A DNA stretch of 64,000 bases from JAXMDC01 sp046349035 (GCA_046349035.1 JAXMDC010000004.1:1-64000), one strand, 5' to 3'. Positions 26,182 to 35,918 are shown, counted from the stretch's first letter. Translations and numbers: made by a program. The notes: generated by a model not told the origin, from the letters alone.

Positions 26182-26862
26182 ATGATCGGACAATCCCTGC
26201 GCCAGGCGGCGCTCGTTCTTGCGCTGCTGGCCGGCAGTGGCCTGCCACAGGCGGCCGTCGCTCAGACGGTGCTGACCTATCCCAATGCCGCGCCCCGCAC
26301 TGCCGGCCGGGCGCAGCCGGCGCCCGCCTACACGCCGCCTCCGCCACCGCCTCGCGGTTCCGGCCCCTATGCGCCGTCCAATACCTATTCCAACGACGAG
26401 ATAGTCACCGCCGGACACAATTTCTTCGGCGTCGTGTCGAGCGAGCTGGCTGGCGTCGTGCAGCACGCCGCCTCGCGCTACGGCCTTCCCAACGGCTACA
26501 TCCTGGGCCAGGAAGGCGCCGGCGCTTTTGTCGGCGGCCTCCGCTACGGCGAGGGCGTCCTCTACACCAAGAATGCCGGGCAGCTGAAAGTGTTCTGGCA
26601 GGGCCCGTCGGTCGGCTGGGACTTCGGCGGCGACGGCTCGCGCACCATGATGCTGGTCTACAATCTGCCCTCGACCGATGCCATGTATCAGCGCTTTGTT
26701 GGCGTGAACGGATCGGCCTATCTCGTCGGCGGCGTCGCCATGACTGTGCTGTCCTGGGGCAATGTCGTGGTGGTGCCGATCAAGTCCGGTGTTGGGGCGC
26801 GATTGGGGCTGAACTTCGGCTATTTGAAGTTCACGCCAGAACCGACCTGGAATCCCTTCTAA
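26182..26862 (+). CDS. DUF1134 / EipA-like envelope protein
   Basis: This 226-residue exported protein has a signal peptide at 1 to about 28 (Arg8, hydrophobic core, AVAQ cleavage), then a Pro-rich linker (YTPPPPPPRG). The DUF1134 beta-barrel domain begins at SNDEIVTAGHNFFG and includes VGWDFGGDGSRTMMLVYNLP. The family member EipA of Brucella and Caulobacter is a periplasmic protein needed for envelope integrity, with links to O-antigen. ATG 26182 gives a normal signal peptide. It is divergent from chpT, 249 nt away. Confidence 0.88.
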   Translation: MIGQSLRQAALVLALLAGSGLPQAAVAQTVLTYPNAAPRTAGRAQPAPAYTPPPPPPRGSGPYAPSNTYSNDEIVTAGHNFFGVVSSELAGVVQHAASRYGLPNGYILGQEGAGAFVGGLRYGEGVLYTKNAGQLKVFWQGPSVGWDFGGDGSRTMMLVYNLPSTDAMYQRFVGVNGSAYLVGGVAMTVLSWGNVVVVPIKSGVGARLGLNFGYLKFTPEPTWNPF

Positions 26863-26987
26863 CGCTCCGCTAGCGACGCGGCCTGCGCCGCCGAGCCCCT
26901 TTACTGGGGCCGCCAAGCCGTGTCTGTTGGAGGGATGAAGCTCTCCTTGGATGCGGAGGCGGGCGTCTCGCGCGCCCGTCCGCGACG

Positions 26988-28289
26988 GTGATCGAATCCG
27001 CCATGTATTTCGCCCTCGGCCTTCTGACCGCGGGCCTGGTGGCGTTGATGGTCGCGCCGGCGATCTGGCGGCGCGCTGCGCGCGTGACGCGGAACCGGAT
27101 CGAGAAGTCCGTGCCGCTCTCATTGGCGGAGATCCAGGCCGACAAGGATCAGTTGCGGGCGGAGTTTGCCATGTCGACGCGCCGCCTCGAACTGAGCATC
27201 GAGCGGCTGAAGGAGAAGGCGGCCGAGCAGCAGGTCGAGATCAACCGCAAGCGCGAACACCTTGCCCGTCTCGGCGAGGAGCAGTCGCTGAAACTAGCCA
27301 GCGTCGGCGAATTGGAGACCCGCGAGTCGCAATTGCGGGAGCGGCTTCGCCTGCGCGAGGAAAGCCTTTCCAAGGCGGAGACCGAGGCCACCGCCCTCGA
27401 GGCGCGGCTGTCCGACCGCTCGCAGGCGCTCCGCGACCTCGAGAAGAAGCACGATGCGCTGCGCCAGCGGGCTGACGAGCAGACCGTCGAACTGGTCGCT
27501 CGCGGCACAGAGGTCGACAACCTCCGCCGCGAGCTGACGACAACCGAGACGGCGCGCGCCACCGCCGTCACCGAGCGCGCGGCGCTCGACAGCCAATTGG
27601 TCGCCGTGAAGGCCGATCTCGCCGGCGAACGCATGCGCGCCGAGGCGCTGGAGGCACGCGTCACCCGCCTGGAAGGCGAAAAGACCGAGTGCGCCGAGTT
27701 GCTGGAGAGGCGCGACCGCGAGATCGCCGAGTTGCGTGCCGAGATCGCCAACGCCGCCACCAGCCGCGACGCGCTGGAAAGTCGGCTCGGCTCGGCCGAA
27801 AGCGCCCGCGTAGAGGCCGAGGCCCAGATCTCGCGCCTGAGCCTCCGACTAGAGGTGGGCGACGGCCAGGCCGGTGCCGACGTGCAGAAGGTGCTCGACG
27901 CCTTCCAGGAGGATCGGAGCGTTCTTGCCGAACGCCTGGCCGCCGCCGAGGAGGAGCGCGATCAGGTCGCTGCCGAGAATGCCGAACTCCGCCGCCTGGC
28001 TGGCGACGACTGGGAGTCCGAGCGCATGGAGAACGCCCTCTTCCGGGAGCGGCTGAACGACATTGCGACTTCCGTCGCCCGCCTCACCCGCAATTTCGAG
28101 GCGCAGATCGAGGAAGCGCCGATCGAAAGCCCTGCCGCCCGCAAGCTGATCAAGGCCGCTCGCGCCGCTAAGGCCGCAGCCGCCGAGGCCAAGGCTGCGG
28201 AGGTTGCCGGCGAGAGCGAAGTCGGCGCGCAGGCCAAGACCCTCGCCGACCGCATCCGCGCCCTGCAACGGCCAGTCGCCGGCGAATAG
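26988..28289 (+). CDS. Membrane-anchored coiled-coil protein
   Basis: The protein has 433 residues. One N-terminal membrane segment (MYFALGLLTAGLVALMVAPAIW, about 6-27) is followed by a basic RRAARVTRNRIEK stop-transfer and some 330 residues of heptad-patterned coiled coil, then an Ala/Lys-rich tail. The likely start is the GTG at 26988 (reading MIESAMYF); the ATG at 27003 is possible. Proteins with this N-terminus and long coiled coil are widespread in Alphaproteobacteria and uncharacterised. A scaffold or cell-shape role is a guess only. Confidence 0.8.
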   Translation: MIESAMYFALGLLTAGLVALMVAPAIWRRAARVTRNRIEKSVPLSLAEIQADKDQLRAEFAMSTRRLELSIERLKEKAAEQQVEINRKREHLARLGEEQSLKLASVGELETRESQLRERLRLREESLSKAETEATALEARLSDRSQALRDLEKKHDALRQRADEQTVELVARGTEVDNLRRELTTTETARATAVTERAALDSQLVAVKADLAGERMRAEALEARVTRLEGEKTECAELLERRDREIAELRAEIANAATSRDALESRLGSAESARVEAEAQISRLSLRLEVGDGQAGADVQKVLDAFQEDRSVLAERLAAAEEERDQVAAENAELRRLAGDDWESERMENALFRERLNDIATSVARLTRNFEAQIEEAPIESPAARKLIKAARAAKAAAAEAKAAEVAGESEVGAQAKTLADRIRALQRPVAGE

Positions 28290-28310
28290 CCGGCGGCAGC
28301 CGGCCCGCCC

Positions 28311-29075
28311 TCAGAAGCAGTTGCTGGCCGGCCGCTGCTGCACCGGGATCGGCCCCCTGCCCGCCGGCGACGGGATGCTGGCGATCTCCTGGATGAGCTT
28401 GCGCCGCGTCGCGGTGGCGAACTCCTCCGGCTTGCTGATCGTGAACAGGAAGGAATCCGGACCGCCGATCACGCAGTCACGGTAGTAGATGTCGAGATTG
28501 GCCGAGCTCGGTCCGGCCCCGAAGAAATTCCCGGCGCCGAGCATGACCGGCAGACCGTTGATGGTGATCCCCTTCTTCACCACCAGATCGTGCACCGGGC
28601 CCAGCGGCAGGCCGTTGTTGTTGACGCCGTCGCCCGAGACATCGATGACACGCCGAATGGCGTTGAAACCGCTGGTCTCAAGCAGGCCGGTGGCAAAGTT
28701 GAGTGCGCCCGAAATTGAAGTCCCGTTCCATGATTGGATCTCAGCGCCGTCGAGAGCGGCAGCGAAGGCGTTCGCCGTGGCGGGTCCGTCGATGACGGTC
28801 CAAGGCACGACCACCGTCTGCAGATTGGTGGCCGCCCATTCGACATAGGTGACAGCGATGCGCCCGGTCAGTCCGTCGGTGATGGCGTTGACCACATCGC
28901 GGTCGCGGAAGGCGTTGACATAGCCCTCCCGCTGCAACTTCTGCTCCTCAAAATCCATCGATCGCGAGACGTCGACCGTCAGCACCAGGGCGAGATCGAC
29001 TTCCGTTGCCGCCCGCCCCTCGCCGACGCCGAGCATCACCAGCCCCGCCGCAACCACGATCCACCTGCTGTTCAT
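28311..29075 (-). CDS. DUF1194 secreted VWA-like protein
   Basis: This 254-residue protein has a signal peptide (about 1-23, ending GRAA) and a von Willebrand A-like domain. The MIDAS metal site DVSRSMD is near residue 34, and the DUF1194 features are EGYVNAFRDRDVV, AVTYVEWA and DVSGDGVNNNG. It is presumably a periplasmic or extracellular metal-dependent binding protein with unknown partner. It converges with the coiled-coil gene (21 nt between the stops). Confidence 0.88.
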   Translation of the reverse strand: MNSRWIVVAAGLVMLGVGEGRAATEVDLALVLTVDVSRSMDFEEQKLQREGYVNAFRDRDVVNAITDGLTGRIAVTYVEWAATNLQTVVVPWTVIDGPATANAFAAALDGAEIQSWNGTSISGALNFATGLLETSGFNAIRRVIDVSGDGVNNNGLPLGPVHDLVVKKGITINGLPVMLGAGNFFGAGPSSANLDIYYRDCVIGGPDSFLFTISKPEEFATATRRKLIQEIASIPSPAGRGPIPVQQRPASNCF

Positions 29076-29277
29076 GCCCCGCGTCCTCGCTGCCGCCGGC
29101 CCAATCGAAAGCTTACCGCCTTCGACGAAGGCGGCAAGGGGCGCGAGCGGTTTTAGAAAAACCTCGGCGCGGTTCCGCGATGTTGTTCAGAGAATATTAT
29201 TCAGAAAAAGAAACAGACCAGTAATCAAGTTAGTCGGCGGATAGAAGGAAATTTTAATAAGAGGTCGGCTAATTCGG

Positions 29278-31614
29278 ATGCTCTACTGGAAGAAGTCCCT
29301 GAGAAACATGGGCATCTTTGGCGTCAAAAAGCGGGAGGACACTCCGCGCGAGCTACCGGCGGAAATCTATATTTCCGTCGTCGACTCGCTTTACTCTGAC
29401 GCGCCCACGTTGTTCGTCGGGTCTCTGGCTTGTTCGCTCGCCGCACTGGTTTCCGCGGTCAAAACCGGCAGGCTGGTTTTCTTCCTCTTTGCAGTGTTGA
29501 TCGCGTTGCTTGCTGCCGCGCGCGCAATTGACGTCGCCCGCTACGGGCGCCGCGCCGAGAAACCGAAATCGTCCGAAGCCGCCCGCCAATGGGAAACGCG
29601 CTACACCATCGGCGCGTCGGCTTACGTCAGCCTGCTCGGTCTCTGGTGCATTGTCGCTTTCGCCACCAGCGACGACCCGTTCGTTCGACTCGCCGCCATC
29701 ACGTCGACCACCGCCTACATGGTTGGTATTTCCGGCCGCAATTTTGGCAGTTCGCGACTGGTGGTAGCCCAGCTCACCGCCACCTGCATCCCGATGACGT
29801 TGGCGTTCCTGTCGACTCGCGACGTCTACTACGCCGTTTACGCCATTCTGTTCATGGCGTTCTTCCTCAGCCTGAACAAGATATCCGACCGCCTGCGCGA
29901 CCAGCTCTTCAGCGCCGTCATCGCCACCCGCGACGTCACGCTGCTGGCCAAGCGCTTCGATACGGCGCTCAACAACATGCCGCATGGCCTGGCCATGTTC
30001 GACGCCTCGCACCGCCTGGTCGTTGCCAATGGCCGCCTGAGCGCACTGCTCAGCCTGCCTACGGCGGAGCGCAAGGGGATGAGTGCCCGCCAACTTCTCC
30101 TCGACGCGGCCACCGCCAAGGGCATTGCCCGCGCCGACGCCGAACGCACGATCACCGAGTTCGAGGCCCGCCTCGACGGTTCGCTCGACAGCAACATCAC
30201 GCTCGAATCGCCCGACGGCCGCTCGCTCGACATCACCTTCCAGCAGATGGAAAACCGCGGTTCGGTGGTGCTCATCGAGGACATTACCGAACGCCGCATC
30301 GCCGAGGCCAAGATCAAGCACATGGCCCGGTACGACACGCTGACCGGCTTGCCGAACCGCAGCTTTTTCCACGACCATATGGAGCGGGCGCTGACTGCTG
30401 CCCGCAAGGACGGCGAATCCTGCGCCGTGCTGTTCGTCGATCTCGACCAGTTCAAGCAGGTCAACGACACGCTCGGCCACCCCTGCGGCGACGAGCTCCT
30501 CTGCGCGGTCGCCGCGCGCCTGCGCGGCATCGTCCGCCAGACCGACATCGTCGCCCGCTTCGGCGGCGACGAGTTCGTCGTTCTGCAGTCGCCCGTGACC
30601 GGCCCGGACGACGCTGCCGCCCTCGCTCGCCGGATCGTCGAGATCGTCTCGGAGACCTTCGACATCGACGGTCACCAGGTGGTGATCGGCGCCAGCGTCG
30701 GTATCGCCATGGGCCCCGGCGAAGGCGGCGCCGACCTCATGCTGAAGAATGCCGACATGGCGCTCTATCGTACCAAGGCCGACGGCCGCGGCACCTGGCG
30801 CTTCTTCGAGCCGGAGATGGACGTCAAGGCGCAGGCCCGCCGCAGTCTCGAGCTCGACCTCCGCGCCGCCCTCGCCAACGACGCTTTCGACGTCTACTAC
30901 CAGCCGCTGATCGACCTCGGCACCCGCAAGGTCTCGACCTGCGAGGCGCTGCTGCGCTGGCCACACCCCGAGCGCGGCATGGTCTCGCCTGCCGAGTTCG
31001 TGCCGGTCGCCGAGGAAATGGGCATCATTGTCGACATCGGCAATCTGGTGCTGCGCCGCGCCTGCGCCGAGTGCCTGCGCTGGCCGGACGACGTTCGCGT
31101 CGCCGTCAACTTCTCGCCGATCCAGTTCCGGCGCGGCGCGGTCATCGCCTCGATCCGCAAGGCTCTGGCGGCGACCGGCCTTCCCGCCAACCGCCTGGAG
31201 GTCGAAATCACCGAATCCGTGCTGTTGCAGGACACCCAAGCAACGCGCGCCGCGCTCATGGAACTCCGCGAGATGGGCGTGCGTATCTCGCTCGACGACT
31301 TCGGCACCGGCTATTCGAGCCTCAGCTACCTGCACTCCTTCCCGCTGCACAAAGTGAAGATCGACCGCTCGTTCGTGCAGGGTTTGGGAACCAGCGAACG
31401 CTCGCTTTCGCTGCTGCGCGGCGTCACGCGTCTTTCCGCCGAACTTGGCATGTCGGTCGCGGTCGAGGGTATCGAGACCGAGCAACAGCTCGCCCTCATT
31501 TCCTCCGATCCCAATGTCAACGAGGCCCAAGGCTTCTTGTTCTCGCGCGCCGTTTCCAGCCGCAACATCCGCCAGCTCCTTGGTTCGGCCCTGATCCTTG
31601 AGAAGGTCGCCTAG
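29278..31614 (+). CDS. Membrane GGDEF-EAL bifunctional c-di-GMP protein with PAS domain
   Basis: The 778-residue protein starts with about 200 residues carrying several hydrophobic segments (about 46-58, 67-82, 110-128, 160-175, 183-200). A PAS-like domain (about 225-340), GGDEF (signature GGDEF near 429) and EAL (signature EALLRW near 555) follow. Both signatures are intact, and the I-site RQTD sits five residues before GGDEF. EAL metal and catalytic motifs NFSP, EITESVLL and DDFGTGYSSL are all present. Both synthesis and hydrolysis of c-di-GMP are therefore possible. A start ten codons later (MGIFGVK) is an alternative. Confidence 0.93.
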   Translation: MLYWKKSLRNMGIFGVKKREDTPRELPAEIYISVVDSLYSDAPTLFVGSLACSLAALVSAVKTGRLVFFLFAVLIALLAAARAIDVARYGRRAEKPKSSEAARQWETRYTIGASAYVSLLGLWCIVAFATSDDPFVRLAAITSTTAYMVGISGRNFGSSRLVVAQLTATCIPMTLAFLSTRDVYYAVYAILFMAFFLSLNKISDRLRDQLFSAVIATRDVTLLAKRFDTALNNMPHGLAMFDASHRLVVANGRLSALLSLPTAERKGMSARQLLLDAATAKGIARADAERTITEFEARLDGSLDSNITLESPDGRSLDITFQQMENRGSVVLIEDITERRIAEAKIKHMARYDTLTGLPNRSFFHDHMERALTAARKDGESCAVLFVDLDQFKQVNDTLGHPCGDELLCAVAARLRGIVRQTDIVARFGGDEFVVLQSPVTGPDDAAALARRIVEIVSETFDIDGHQVVIGASVGIAMGPGEGGADLMLKNADMALYRTKADGRGTWRFFEPEMDVKAQARRSLELDLRAALANDAFDVYYQPLIDLGTRKVSTCEALLRWPHPERGMVSPAEFVPVAEEMGIIVDIGNLVLRRACAECLRWPDDVRVAVNFSPIQFRRGAVIASIRKALAATGLPANRLEVEITESVLLQDTQATRAALMELREMGVRISLDDFGTGYSSLSYLHSFPLHKVKIDRSFVQGLGTSERSLSLLRGVTRLSAELGMSVAVEGIETEQQLALISSDPNVNEAQGFLFSRAVSSRNIRQLLGSALILEKVA

Positions 31615-31911
31615 CGCAGAAGTTGAAGGCGCGGCGCTTCGCCACGGTACGCTTGCAACCAACTATGGGCATTACCTGACAAGAACGGGTTGGCACGCCC
31701 TGCGTCGGCGAGATCCGGCAGCGCAATCTGGAGACGTCGCCGGCAACGTGCTGGCCGACGTCACAACCGACAAGACCGACTCTGGATTTCAATAAGTTAG
31801 GTCGCCGGCCGCCAGGAGCCGCCACAACGCCGCGGAACTCCGCAGGCTCATCCACAACTTAAGCGGCAGTCAGCGTCCTTCCGGCGCCGTCCCGGAATGT
31901 CGGCGATCCCA
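31615..31911. other. Intergenic region before the CtrA box
   Basis: I see no gene, RNA or clear terminator in this stretch between the GGDEF-EAL gene and the FeeM-like gene. Confidence 0.5.
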
Positions 31912-31926
31912 TTAACCAAGTGTTAA
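31912..31926. promoter_or_regulatory. Perfect CtrA box upstream of the FeeM-like gene
   Basis: The site reads TTAACCAAGTGTTAA: two TTAA half-sites at exactly 7-nt spacing, with the TTAACC form and a C following the second half (TTAAC). It ends 72 nt before the ATG of the FeeM-like gene, a normal distance for promoter control, and CtrA is encoded in this window. TTAA-N7-TTAA would occur about 0.05 times by chance in a window of this size and GC content. Confidence 0.75.
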
Positions 31927-31998
31927 CGTTACCCTTTTCTTAGGTTGTCAGCGGCGGTAAGAAGGGCGCGCGGCTGGGTTGCGTGGGGTGAGAGTAAG

Positions 31999-32745
31999 AT
32001 GGGCGTACCCGCGATGCGGCCGACGCCGACCCTGGCGGAGAGAGTGGCTGCCCTCCTGCCCCGGGTCGAATGCCGACGGGCCGACAGCGACGATCTGCGC
32101 GAGGCGATCTATCGCCTGCGGTACGACGCCTATAACCGCGAAGGGACCATCCCCGAGACGCCCTCGCGGCGCCTCAGCGATCGCTACGACGGCCTGCCGA
32201 ACTGCTACCTCTTCGCGCTGTTCATCGACGACCGTCTGGCCAGCTCGATACGCCTCCATGTCGCCAGCCTCGAACATCCCGACATCCCGGCCAATCAGGT
32301 GTTTGGCGAAATCTTGGCCCCGACCATTGCCGCCGGCCGGACCATCATTGACCCTACCCGCTTCGTCAGCGACGCCGAGATGGCGCGCCTTTATTCGGAA
32401 CTGCCGTTCCTGACTTTGCGGATTCCGCACATGGCGGCGGAATTCTTCGCCGCCGACATCGTTCTGGCGACGGTGCGCTCCGAGCACCAGGCCTTCTACC
32501 AGAGGGTGTTCGGCCACCGGCTGGCGGCCCCGCCAGCCCCCTACCCCTCTTTGACCAAGCCGATCTCGCTGATGGCGCTGGACTATCCCCAGGAGCGGCA
32601 GAACATTCTCCGCCGCTACCCCTTCTTCGCCTCGACCGCCGCCGAGCGGCGTTCTCTCTTCGACCGCGGCGGAGAATGGCCGCGCCACCCCGCCGCGCCC
32701 TCGATCGATGCGACGGAGTTTCCCGCCTTCGCCGGTCTGGCCTGA
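31999..32745 (+). CDS. FeeM-like N-acyl amino acid synthase / autoinducer-synthase-fold protein
   Basis: This 248-residue GNAT-fold protein has the FeeM/LuxI-type features IYRLRYDAYNREG (about 50), DRYDGLPNCYLF, DDRLASSIRLHV, IDPTRFVSD, TVRSEHQAFYQRVFGH and PYPSLTKPISLMALDY. FeeM enzymes transfer an acyl chain from acyl carrier protein to an amino acid such as tyrosine; the true substrates here are unknown. The ATG at 31999 is used because GAGAGTAAG lies before it; a TTG-initiated longer frame is unlikely. A perfect CtrA box sits just upstream. No LuxR-type receptor is adjacent. Confidence 0.82.
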   Translation: MGVPAMRPTPTLAERVAALLPRVECRRADSDDLREAIYRLRYDAYNREGTIPETPSRRLSDRYDGLPNCYLFALFIDDRLASSIRLHVASLEHPDIPANQVFGEILAPTIAAGRTIIDPTRFVSDAEMARLYSELPFLTLRIPHMAAEFFAADIVLATVRSEHQAFYQRVFGHRLAAPPAPYPSLTKPISLMALDYPQERQNILRRYPFFASTAAERRSLFDRGGEWPRHPAAPSIDATEFPAFAGLA

Positions 32746-32859
32746 TCGCAGAGCCGCCGGCCGCGCCATCCCGCCACTTTGCAACGACTGCCGCGCGCGC
32801 TAGCTTCGCCGCGAGGTGGGGCGCAGCTGCCGCAACGGCAGCGCGGCGGAGCGAGAATT

Positions 32860-35001
32860 ATGCGGATGAGGACTGCGGTCGGGAGGGCGGTCGCGCTGTC
32901 CCTTGTCGGTGGGGCGGCGCTGTTGCCGGAGTTTGCGCTCGCCCAAGCGCCCGCACCCGCCAACACCCAGCAAGCCGCCTTCGACCGCGCTGATCGACAG
33001 AACACCGTCGCGGCCTGGGACGCGTTCTTGCGCACCTGCGGCAGCGGACCGCTCTGCGACGCCGGCGCAGCTGCCCGGAGCCGCGTCCAGGAAGCCGAGG
33101 CGGCGGCAACCAAGTTGACCGTCATCGACCTCGGCCCGCCGCCGCCGCTCCGCCCCGGCGAAGCCGTCGGCGTCTGCGACCGCCTCGCCGCCTCGCCCAC
33201 CGATCAGGATCGCCCCGCCTCTATCGCCGGCGTCACGCTTGCCGCGTTGCAGGCCAATCCCCAGCCGGCTATCCGCGCCTGCCGCGAAGCCAGCGAAGAG
33301 CATCCCGACGACCGGCGCCTGACGTTCCAATATGCCCGCGCGCTCGGCGCCGCCGAGCGCCATCGTGACGCCGCCCCGGTGTTGGAGGATGCCGTCAATC
33401 TCGGCAGCGCCGCGGCGATGACCGCTCTCGGCCTCGCCTTCGAGCGCGGCACCGGCGAGTCCGCCGACATCGGCGAAGCCCTCCATTGGTACGGCCGCGC
33501 CGCCGGTCTCGGCAATGTCGAGGCGATGTATTACCTCGGCTCGCTGTTCGATCGCGGCGAAGGCGTAACCGCCGACGCCGCCGAATCCGCCAGCTGGTTC
33601 GAGAAGAGCGCCGCCGGCGGCTACGCCCCGGCGATGCTCGCCCTCGGCCACCGCGCCTATTTCGGCACGGCCGGCGTCACCAAGGATCTCGACCGCGCCC
33701 GCGTCCGCTACCAGCAGGCGGCCGAGGCCGGCAACGCCGAAGCCGCCCGCTCGCTCGCCTGGATGTACCAGGCCGGCGAGGGCGTCCCCCGCGACTTTGC
33801 CGCCGCGATGACCTGGTACGAGAAGGCGGCAGCCGGCGGCGACGCCGCCGCCAAGGCGAGCATCGGCTACCTCTACGATCTCGGCCTCGGCGTCACCGCC
33901 GACAAGCGCCAAGCGCGGACCTGGTACGAGAAGGGTGCCCGCGACGGCGACGCCAACGCCATGTTCAATCTCGCCATCCTGCTCGACAAGGGCGCCGGCG
34001 GGCCGGCCGATCCCGGTCAGGCGCGGCAGTGGTTCCAGGCGGCGGCGCGGCGCGGCAGCGGCGAGGCGATGACCGGCCTCGGCCGCATGTTCGAACTCGG
34101 CCGCGGCGGCCGCAAGGATGTCGAAGTCGCCCGCAAATACTATCTCGACGCCGTTAATGCCGGCGACGCCGACGGCGCCTACAGCCTCGCCCAGCTCTAC
34201 GAGGAAGGCGTCGGCGGCGCCAAGGATCTCGCCCAGGCGCGGAAGTTCTACATGGTCGCCGCCGAGCGCGGCCATGTCGGCGGCATGGCCATGACCGGCT
34301 ATCTCTTCGACACCGGCACCGGCGGTCCGCGCGACGATAGCGAGGCCCGCAAGTGGTACGAGGCCGCCGCCAAGGGCGGCGACTCGACCAGCGCCTTTAA
34401 CTTCGCGGTCTTCCTCAGCCAAGGCCGCGGCGGTCCGGTCGATACCGCCACCGCGCGCAAGTGGTACCGCACCGCCGCCGATCTCGGCGACGGCGATGCA
34501 ATGGCGGTCATGGGCTACCTCTACGACACCTCCAGCCCCGCCGAGGGCGCCAAGGACGACGCCGAGTCCCGGCGCTGGTATCTCGCCGCCGCCAAGGAGG
34601 GGAACGCGGTTGCCGCCTACAATGTCGGCATCCTCTATGCCGAAGGCCGCGGCGGTCCGACCGACCTGGCCGAGGCGCGCAAATGGTACGCGGTGGCGAG
34701 CGACGGCGGCGACGCGACCGCGCCGTATTACCTCGCCGTCCTCTACCAGGACGGTAAGGGCGGCCCGGCCGACCCGGCCAAGGCGGCCGCCAATTTCGCT
34801 CTCGCCGTGACGCGCCACAATCGCGAGGCGATCGAGGCCTTCCTCGACCCGGCCTCGGATATCGCCGAAGAGGGTGTTCGCGCCGTGCAGAAGTTCCTGA
34901 TCGGGAAGGGCCTGTTGACCGGCCCCGCCGACGGCAAGGTCAACGCCGAGACGCAGATCGCGCTCGAAGCCTGGGCCAAGACCCCGGAAACGGTGCCCTA
35001 G
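32860..35001 (+). CDS. Secreted Sel1-repeat (SLR) protein with peptidoglycan-binding-like C-terminus
   Basis: This 713-residue protein has a signal peptide (1 to about 29, cleaving after ALAQ). A short N-terminal domain with two Cys pairs is followed from about residue 190 by roughly thirteen Sel1-like repeats of 36-38 residues (pattern AxxWYxKAAxxGxxxAxxxLGxxYxxGxGVxxD). Many repeats carry GGPxD instead of GVxxD. The last 45 residues (IGKGLLTGPADGKVNAETQ) resemble a PG_binding_1 helix bundle. Sel1 proteins are protein-protein scaffolds. It overlaps the convergent DUF817 gene by 4 nt. A very long antisense frame over this gene is a compositional shadow. Confidence 0.9.
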   Translation: MRMRTAVGRAVALSLVGGAALLPEFALAQAPAPANTQQAAFDRADRQNTVAAWDAFLRTCGSGPLCDAGAAARSRVQEAEAAATKLTVIDLGPPPPLRPGEAVGVCDRLAASPTDQDRPASIAGVTLAALQANPQPAIRACREASEEHPDDRRLTFQYARALGAAERHRDAAPVLEDAVNLGSAAAMTALGLAFERGTGESADIGEALHWYGRAAGLGNVEAMYYLGSLFDRGEGVTADAAESASWFEKSAAGGYAPAMLALGHRAYFGTAGVTKDLDRARVRYQQAAEAGNAEAARSLAWMYQAGEGVPRDFAAAMTWYEKAAAGGDAAAKASIGYLYDLGLGVTADKRQARTWYEKGARDGDANAMFNLAILLDKGAGGPADPGQARQWFQAAARRGSGEAMTGLGRMFELGRGGRKDVEVARKYYLDAVNAGDADGAYSLAQLYEEGVGGAKDLAQARKFYMVAAERGHVGGMAMTGYLFDTGTGGPRDDSEARKWYEAAAKGGDSTSAFNFAVFLSQGRGGPVDTATARKWYRTAADLGDGDAMAVMGYLYDTSSPAEGAKDDAESRRWYLAAAKEGNAVAAYNVGILYAEGRGGPTDLAEARKWYAVASDGGDATAPYYLAVLYQDGKGGPADPAKAAANFALAVTRHNREAIEAFLDPASDIAEEGVRAVQKFLIGKGLLTGPADGKVNAETQIALEAWAKTPETVP

Positions 35002-35918
35002 CGCGACTGGTCCCGCCCCTCCCCGGCCCCGTTCCGGCGGATCAGGGCGACCAGTGTGTAGCTGATCGTCAGCAGCAGGAACCACGAGCCGAGCTTCTCG
35101 ATGCCGACCATCGACCAGCCGTTTCGCTGGCTGGGATAGAGCCAGGTCTGCGTCAGCGTGCCGACATTCTCCGAGATCCAGATGAACACCGAGACGAGGA
35201 AAAGGCCGAGCAGGAACGGCATCCAGCGCTTGACCCGCCAGACCAGGAAGTAGAAGCGCGCCCGCCAGCAGAGGGCGGCCATCGCCAGGAACAGCAGCGG
35301 CCGGAAATCCCAGATGTAATGGTGCGAGAAGAAGTTGACGTAGATCGCCACGGAAAGGAGAGCCAGCGCCCACAGCGGCGGGTGGTGGCGGAACTCGATG
35401 TGGAAGAGCCGCCAGGCGCGGCAGATATAGCTGCCGATGCAGGAATACATGAAGCCGGAGAAGAGCGGCACGCCGGCGATATGGAAGAGGCTCGCCTCCG
35501 GATAGATCCATGAGCCGACGCCGGTCTTGAACACCTCCATGACCGTACCGACCACGTGGTAGGCGAAGATGACCCGCGCCTCCTCCAAGGTCTCGAGCTT
35601 GAAGGCGAGGAGCAGCACCTGCACGCTCAGCGCGGCGATGAACAGGAAGTCGTAGCGCGCCAGGCCCGCCCCGGCCGGGTACCAGAGCTTGGTCGCGATC
35701 ATCAGGCCGACCATGATGCCGCCGAAGAGGCACGCCCAGCCCTGCTTGATGCCGAAGCGGACGAACTCGTAGAGCCCGGCGCGGAGCGGCGTCTCCTCCG
35801 CCCACGCCTGTAGCCGCGCCTCCGCGGCAATGAACCGGCGGAGCGGCGCCCAGGTGGCGGCGGCGGATTGAGGAGCGGCGGAAGCGGCCGGAGTCGGCCC
35901 GGTCGTCTTGGCGTCCAT
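34998..35918 (-). CDS. DUF817 integral membrane protein
   Basis: This 306-residue polytopic protein has about eight hydrophobic segments. Family signatures are GIKQGWACLFGGIMVGLMI, YHVVGTVMEVFKTGVGSW, YPEASLFHIAGVPLFSGFMY and FFSHHYIWDFRPLLF, with conserved His residues. DUF817 proteins have no proven function. The N-terminal 20 residues are a Thr/Ala/Pro-rich cytoplasmic tail. It is monocistronic, convergent with the Sel1 gene. Confidence 0.88.
   Translation of the reverse strand: MDAKTTGPTPAASAAPQSAAATWAPLRRFIAAEARLQAWAEETPLRAGLYEFVRFGIKQGWACLFGGIMVGLMIATKLWYPAGAGLARYDFLFIAALSVQVLLLAFKLETLEEARVIFAYHVVGTVMEVFKTGVGSWIYPEASLFHIAGVPLFSGFMYSCIGSYICRAWRLFHIEFRHHPPLWALALLSVAIYVNFFSHHYIWDFRPLLFLAMAALCWRARFYFLVWRVKRWMPFLLGLFLVSVFIWISENVGTLTQTWLYPSQRNGWSMVGIEKLGSWFLLLTISYTLVALIRRNGAGEGRDQSR

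Noticed and set aside
32800..35805. A 1001-codon minus-strand open frame over the Sel1-repeat gene
   Set aside because: It is antisense to a protein with a signal peptide and clear repeats. Its Gly/Ala/Val/Arg-rich translation has no family features, and high GC in third positions keeps the opposite frame open.
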